Assembly (NCBI GenBank): GCA_013140805.1
Contig: JABFRW010000070.1
Location: 1-45,078, forward strand
Direction of reading: 5' to 3'
DNA length: 45,078 bases
Source: Candidatus Eisenbacteria bacterium
GTDB taxonomy: Bacteria; Eisenbacteria; RBG-16-71-46
Below are positions 42,568 through 45,078 of this stretch, piece by piece; position 1 is the stretch's first letter, and the number at the start of each line of letters is the position of its first letter. The notes beneath the pieces were generated by a model. It was given only the letters and a program-made list of their open reading frames with translations. It did no database searches and was not told the DNA's origin. The position numbers and the translations under genes were made by a program.

Positions 42568-43711
42568 CGGCCCGGGCACGATCCAGGTTTGCGGGCAGGT
42601 TCCACAGCATCACGCCTCGCACCACGTCCTCGCGCAGGTAGAACAACACGCCGGATTCGAGCGGCTCGCGCCACACCGCGTGCACCGCGAGGCTCGCGTC
42701 GATGTCGCCGGCGGCCGACCACTCGCGGTCGAAGAGACGACCGTCATGCCGTGGCAGGTGGTCGTAGACGAGATCGGCGCCGGCCATGTTCTCGCCCGCC
42801 ACGCGACCGTGCTCGCGTGCGTGATCCCATTGCTCGACGCGCATGATGCGCTCGAGCGGCACGCACGGGAACTCGGTGACCTCGCCGGCCGCCCACACGT
42901 GCGAGTTCGTCGTGCGGGCGTGATCGTCGACCTCGATGCCCATGCCGACCTCGAGCCCCGCGGCGTCCGCGAGATCGGTTTGCGGCTGGGTGCCGAGATC
43001 GACGACCACGAGCTGAGTCGTGACTTCGTTTCGATTCTGCGTGGTCGCCACCAGTTCGGTACCGACACGCTGGAAGCGCGCAATGGTCTCGCCGGAAACG
43101 GCTTCGATTCCCTGCTCGCGGTAGAACTCGGCGACTCGCATGCCCAGATCGCGTGGCAGCACTCGACGCAACGGATACTCGTCGGCGAACAGCAGCGTCA
43201 CCTCGCGCCCGGCCTGTCGCAGCGCGGCGGCCAGCTCGAGGCCGAGGAAACCGTTGCCGACCACCAGCACATGATCCACGCGCTGCTGATCGTCGCTGAG
43301 ACGCAGGTAGTCCTCGAGCTGTCGGAAGTAGTGAATGCCGTCCAACTCGGCGCCCTCGACCTCCAGGCGCCGCGGTCGGCTCCCGGTCGCGAGCAGCAGC
43401 TTCTCGTAACTCAGGCTGGCGCCGTGGTCGTCCCACACGCGGCGGGCTTCGAGGTCCAGCTCGACGACCTCGCGCCTCAGCCGCAGCTCGACCCCGTGGT
43501 CCGCATACCAGCCGTCCGGCAGCACCGAGAGCTGCTCGAATGAAGTGGTGCCATTCCACAGTCCCTTCGAGAGTGGCGGGCGGTGATAGGGCGCGTGATT
43601 CTCGCGCGACACCGCCAGCACACGCGCGTCGCGATCATGCGCGCGAATGCCCTCGAGCGCCGAGGCCGCAGCGACGCCACCACCGACGATGACGTATTCG
43701 TAGTCCGCCAT
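42500..43711 (-). CDS. FAD/NAD(P)-dependent oxidoreductase (ferredoxin reductase/AIF-like)
   Basis: The product is 403 aa with GGAGG before ATG 43711. FAD-binding YVIVGGGVAAASALEGIR (GxGxxA), YHRPPLSKGLW, the ATG motif LLLATGSRPRRL, NAD(P)-binding VLVVGNGFLGLELAAALRQ and a final SHVWAAGEVTEFPCVP are seen. The last motif has Glu where Asp (AAGDV) is usual. This architecture is that of rubredoxin/ferredoxin reductases and AIF-like enzymes. Electrons should pass from NAD(P)H to an unknown acceptor. It begins eight bases after the MATE stop and is likely co-transcribed. Confidence 0.92.
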   Translation of the reverse strand: MADYEYVIVGGGVAAASALEGIRAHDRDARVLAVSRENHAPYHRPPLSKGLWNGTTSFEQLSVLPDGWYADHGVELRLRREVVELDLEARRVWDDHGASLSYEKLLLATGSRPRRLEVEGAELDGIHYFRQLEDYLRLSDDQQRVDHVLVVGNGFLGLELAAALRQAGREVTLLFADEYPLRRVLPRDLGMRVAEFYREQGIEAVSGETIARFQRVGTELVATTQNRNEVTTQLVVVDLGTQPQTDLADAAGLEVGMGIEVDDHARTTNSHVWAAGEVTEFPCVPLERIMRVEQWDHAREHGRVAGENMAGADLVYDHLPRHDGRLFDREWSAAGDIDASLAVHAVWREPLESGVLFYLREDVVRGVMLWNLPANLDRARAVICAARATSSSEREALALEISD

Positions 43712-43719
43712 CGATCCTC

Positions 43720-45078
43720 CTAGCCGTTCGCCGGCGTGTCCGCGAGCTCCGACTTGAGCCCGCCCTTCCAGGTTCCTCGCGCGGCCCACGCCAGGATCAG
43801 CACGGCGCGCACCATACAGGTGATCGTGATCACCCACGCGATCCCGAGCACCCCGGTGCCGGTCCAGTATAGAAACAGAAACGCGAGCGGAATGCGCGCG
43901 AGCGAGAAAATCGTGAAGATCAGCGAGATCGCGCGAGTGTGTCCGGAGCCCAGGATGCCTTCGGCGGTCACGATCTCGAGTCCGTTCAGCACGAAGCACA
44001 ACGTCAGGATGCGCAGGTACGGAATCCCGACACGAATCACCTCCGGATCGTTCGAGAACAGACTCAGGAACACCTGCGGCCACATCGCGATGACGAGACT
44101 CGCCGCCACGCTGAGCGCCGCGGTCCACAGGTTCGCCAGGCGCAGCGACGCGACCGCGCGGTCCGGGCGATCGGCGCCGAGGCTCTGCCCGACCAGGGTC
44201 GCGGTCGCCATGCCGAGACTCGCCGACCACACGAATTGCAGGCCCTCGATTCGATTGGCGATTCCCACCACCGCCATCGAGGCCGGGCCCCACTGCGAGG
44301 CCGAGCGTGCGAATGCGATGTAGACCACCGAGAACATGCTGCCGATCAGCGCGACCGGCAGTCCCACGCGCGCCATGCCGAGGATGCCGACCGGCCGCCC
44401 GTCGCTGCGCCGCGCGAGCGGCAGCGCGGCGTGCCCGCGCAGCGCGGCGATGCCGTAGAACAGCACCAGCAGGACCTGCGAGAAGAACGTGCCCCACGCG
44501 GCGCCGACCACACCCATGCGCGGGAACGGGCCGACGCCGTAGATCAACAGCGGCGCCACCACGGCATTGATACCGAGCGCCGCGAAGTCGAACAGCAGCG
44601 GCGTGCGCGTGTCGCCGGCAGCGCGCATGATGTTCTCGCACGTCAGCGCCACCATCAGAAACGGCGCCGCCGCGAGGACGATGCGCAGGTAGGCGCCACC
44701 CGTGTGCTGCAACGCGGGATCGGCGCCCATCAGGCCGAAGATGCGCGGCGCCGCGATCAGGCCGACGATCGCGACGAGGATTCCGAGTGCTGCCGAGGCC
44801 TGGATGCCGCGATAGGCGACGAGCCCCGCGCGCTGGCGGTCGCCGGCGCCGATCAGCTGGCTCGCGTACGCAGTCACACCCATCGCGAACACGTCGTTCA
44901 TCGACATCACCAGCCACAACACGAAGATCGAACTGGTGACCGCAGCGGTCGCGTCGACGCCGAGCCCCCGCACCCACAGCGCGTCGACCCACTGGTAACC
45001 GAGGCGCAGGAACTGAGAGATCAGTACCGGGATCGCGAGGGTGAGCAACGCGCGCGGAATCGAGCCGGTGAGCGCGCT
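43720..45078 (-). CDS. MATE family efflux transporter (5' partial)
   Basis: The frame is open to the window edge; S-A-L-T-G-S-I-P-R-A-L-L precedes the first possible TTG start and matches the usual MATE N-terminus, so the start lies outside. About 452 residues are visible, with twelve helices expected. AIPVLISQFLRLGYQWVDALWVRG is the first MATE helix; later landmarks include LRIVLAAAPFLMVALTCENIMRAAGDTRTP and GIANRIEGLQFVWSASLGMATATLVGQSLGA. It exports drugs or metabolites in exchange for Na+ or H+; the substrate is unknown. The FAD oxidoreductase follows on the same strand. Confidence 0.93.
   Translation of the reverse strand, partial: SALTGSIPRALLTLAIPVLISQFLRLGYQWVDALWVRGLGVDATAAVTSSIFVLWLVMSMNDVFAMGVTAYASQLIGAGDRQRAGLVAYRGIQASAALGILVAIVGLIAAPRIFGLMGADPALQHTGGAYLRIVLAAAPFLMVALTCENIMRAAGDTRTPLLFDFAALGINAVVAPLLIYGVGPFPRMGVVGAAWGTFFSQVLLVLFYGIAALRGHAALPLARRSDGRPVGILGMARVGLPVALIGSMFSVVYIAFARSASQWGPASMAVVGIANRIEGLQFVWSASLGMATATLVGQSLGADRPDRAVASLRLANLWTAALSVAASLVIAMWPQVFLSLFSNDPEVIRVGIPYLRILTLCFVLNGLEIVTAEGILGSGHTRAISLIFTIFSLARIPLAFLFLYWTGTGVLGIAWVITITCMVRAVLILAWAARGTWKGGLKSELADTPANG

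Overview
The window is a gene-dense, very GC-rich stretch of bacterial chromosome. By eye nearly every third codon position is G or C, and GTG and TTG starts are common. No rRNA, tRNA, CRISPR array, insertion sequence or prophage gene was seen, and no gene-free stretch reaches 300 bases. The organism looks like a Gram-negative, free-living heterotroph: it has outer-membrane beta-barrels, SPase I and lipoprotein signal peptides, a split three-subunit proton-translocating transhydrogenase and a eukaryote-type NADP isocitrate dehydrogenase. A secreted FG-GAP/ASPIC protein ends in a FlgD-like 'APNP' module of the type-IX-sorting kind. Together these suggest an uncultured member of, or near, the FCB group (Candidatus Eisenbacteria-like). 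That placement is inference; no marker gene for taxonomy is present.

Layout. 1-7697 (+): a cell-surface pair, an outer-membrane barrel with an Ig-like front end (cut by the window edge) translationally coupled to a 1646-aa DUF11/SdrD/beta-helix surface protein. 7783-11151 (+): a group II PLP decarboxylase and a secreted class C beta-lactamase-like serine hydrolase. 11185-17230 (-), read right to left: FG-GAP protein, icd, dut, a kinase-like DUF4032 protein, a PH-SHOCT protein and a GNAT acetyltransferase. 17363-19266 (-): a LytS-type histidine kinase and LytTR response regulator. 19438-19923 (+): a RidA-family protein. 19920-23898 (-): a tightly overlapping trio of DUF2339 membrane protein, PEP mutase/isocitrate lyase-like enzyme and methyltransferase. 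24061-26138 (+): DUF1697, an RtcB RNA ligase broken by a frameshift, and a DUF3224 protein that appears to start at CTG. 26234-29051 (+): pntAA-pntAB-pntB. 29094-29732 (-): a small membrane-anchored orphan. 29894-30961 (+): a double NTF2-like secreted protein. 30963-31631 (-): an orphan.

31724-34582 (-): TPR protein, phosphodiester glycosidase-like protein, NUDIX hydrolase, secreted orphan and a micro-ORF, mostly overlapping. 34721-35587 (-): a CPBP intramembrane protease. 35716-40157 (+): a peptide ABC importer (binding lipoprotein and two permeases, no ATPases) followed by an AraC regulator. 40237-42567 (+, with one - gene): a DUF6265 protein, a Cys-containing secreted orphan, an alpha/beta hydrolase and a truncated gene remnant. 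42500-45078 (-): a MATE exporter (cut by the window edge) and a coupled FAD oxidoreductase.

Most of the window is ordinary metabolism and envelope function. The most noteworthy signals are these: (a) several genes without a Shine-Dalgarno have a TANNNT -10 box only 7-9 nt before the start codon, implying leaderless mRNAs, beside others with strong GGAGG sites; (b) the barrel/DUF11 pair, whose barrel carries a SprA-like motif; (c) the rtcB frameshift at a GC run; (d) the CTG start of the DUF3224 gene; (e) the truncated ORF at 42370; (f) a kinase-fold DUF4032 protein with all catalytic residues present. I found no clear new defence or mobile system.
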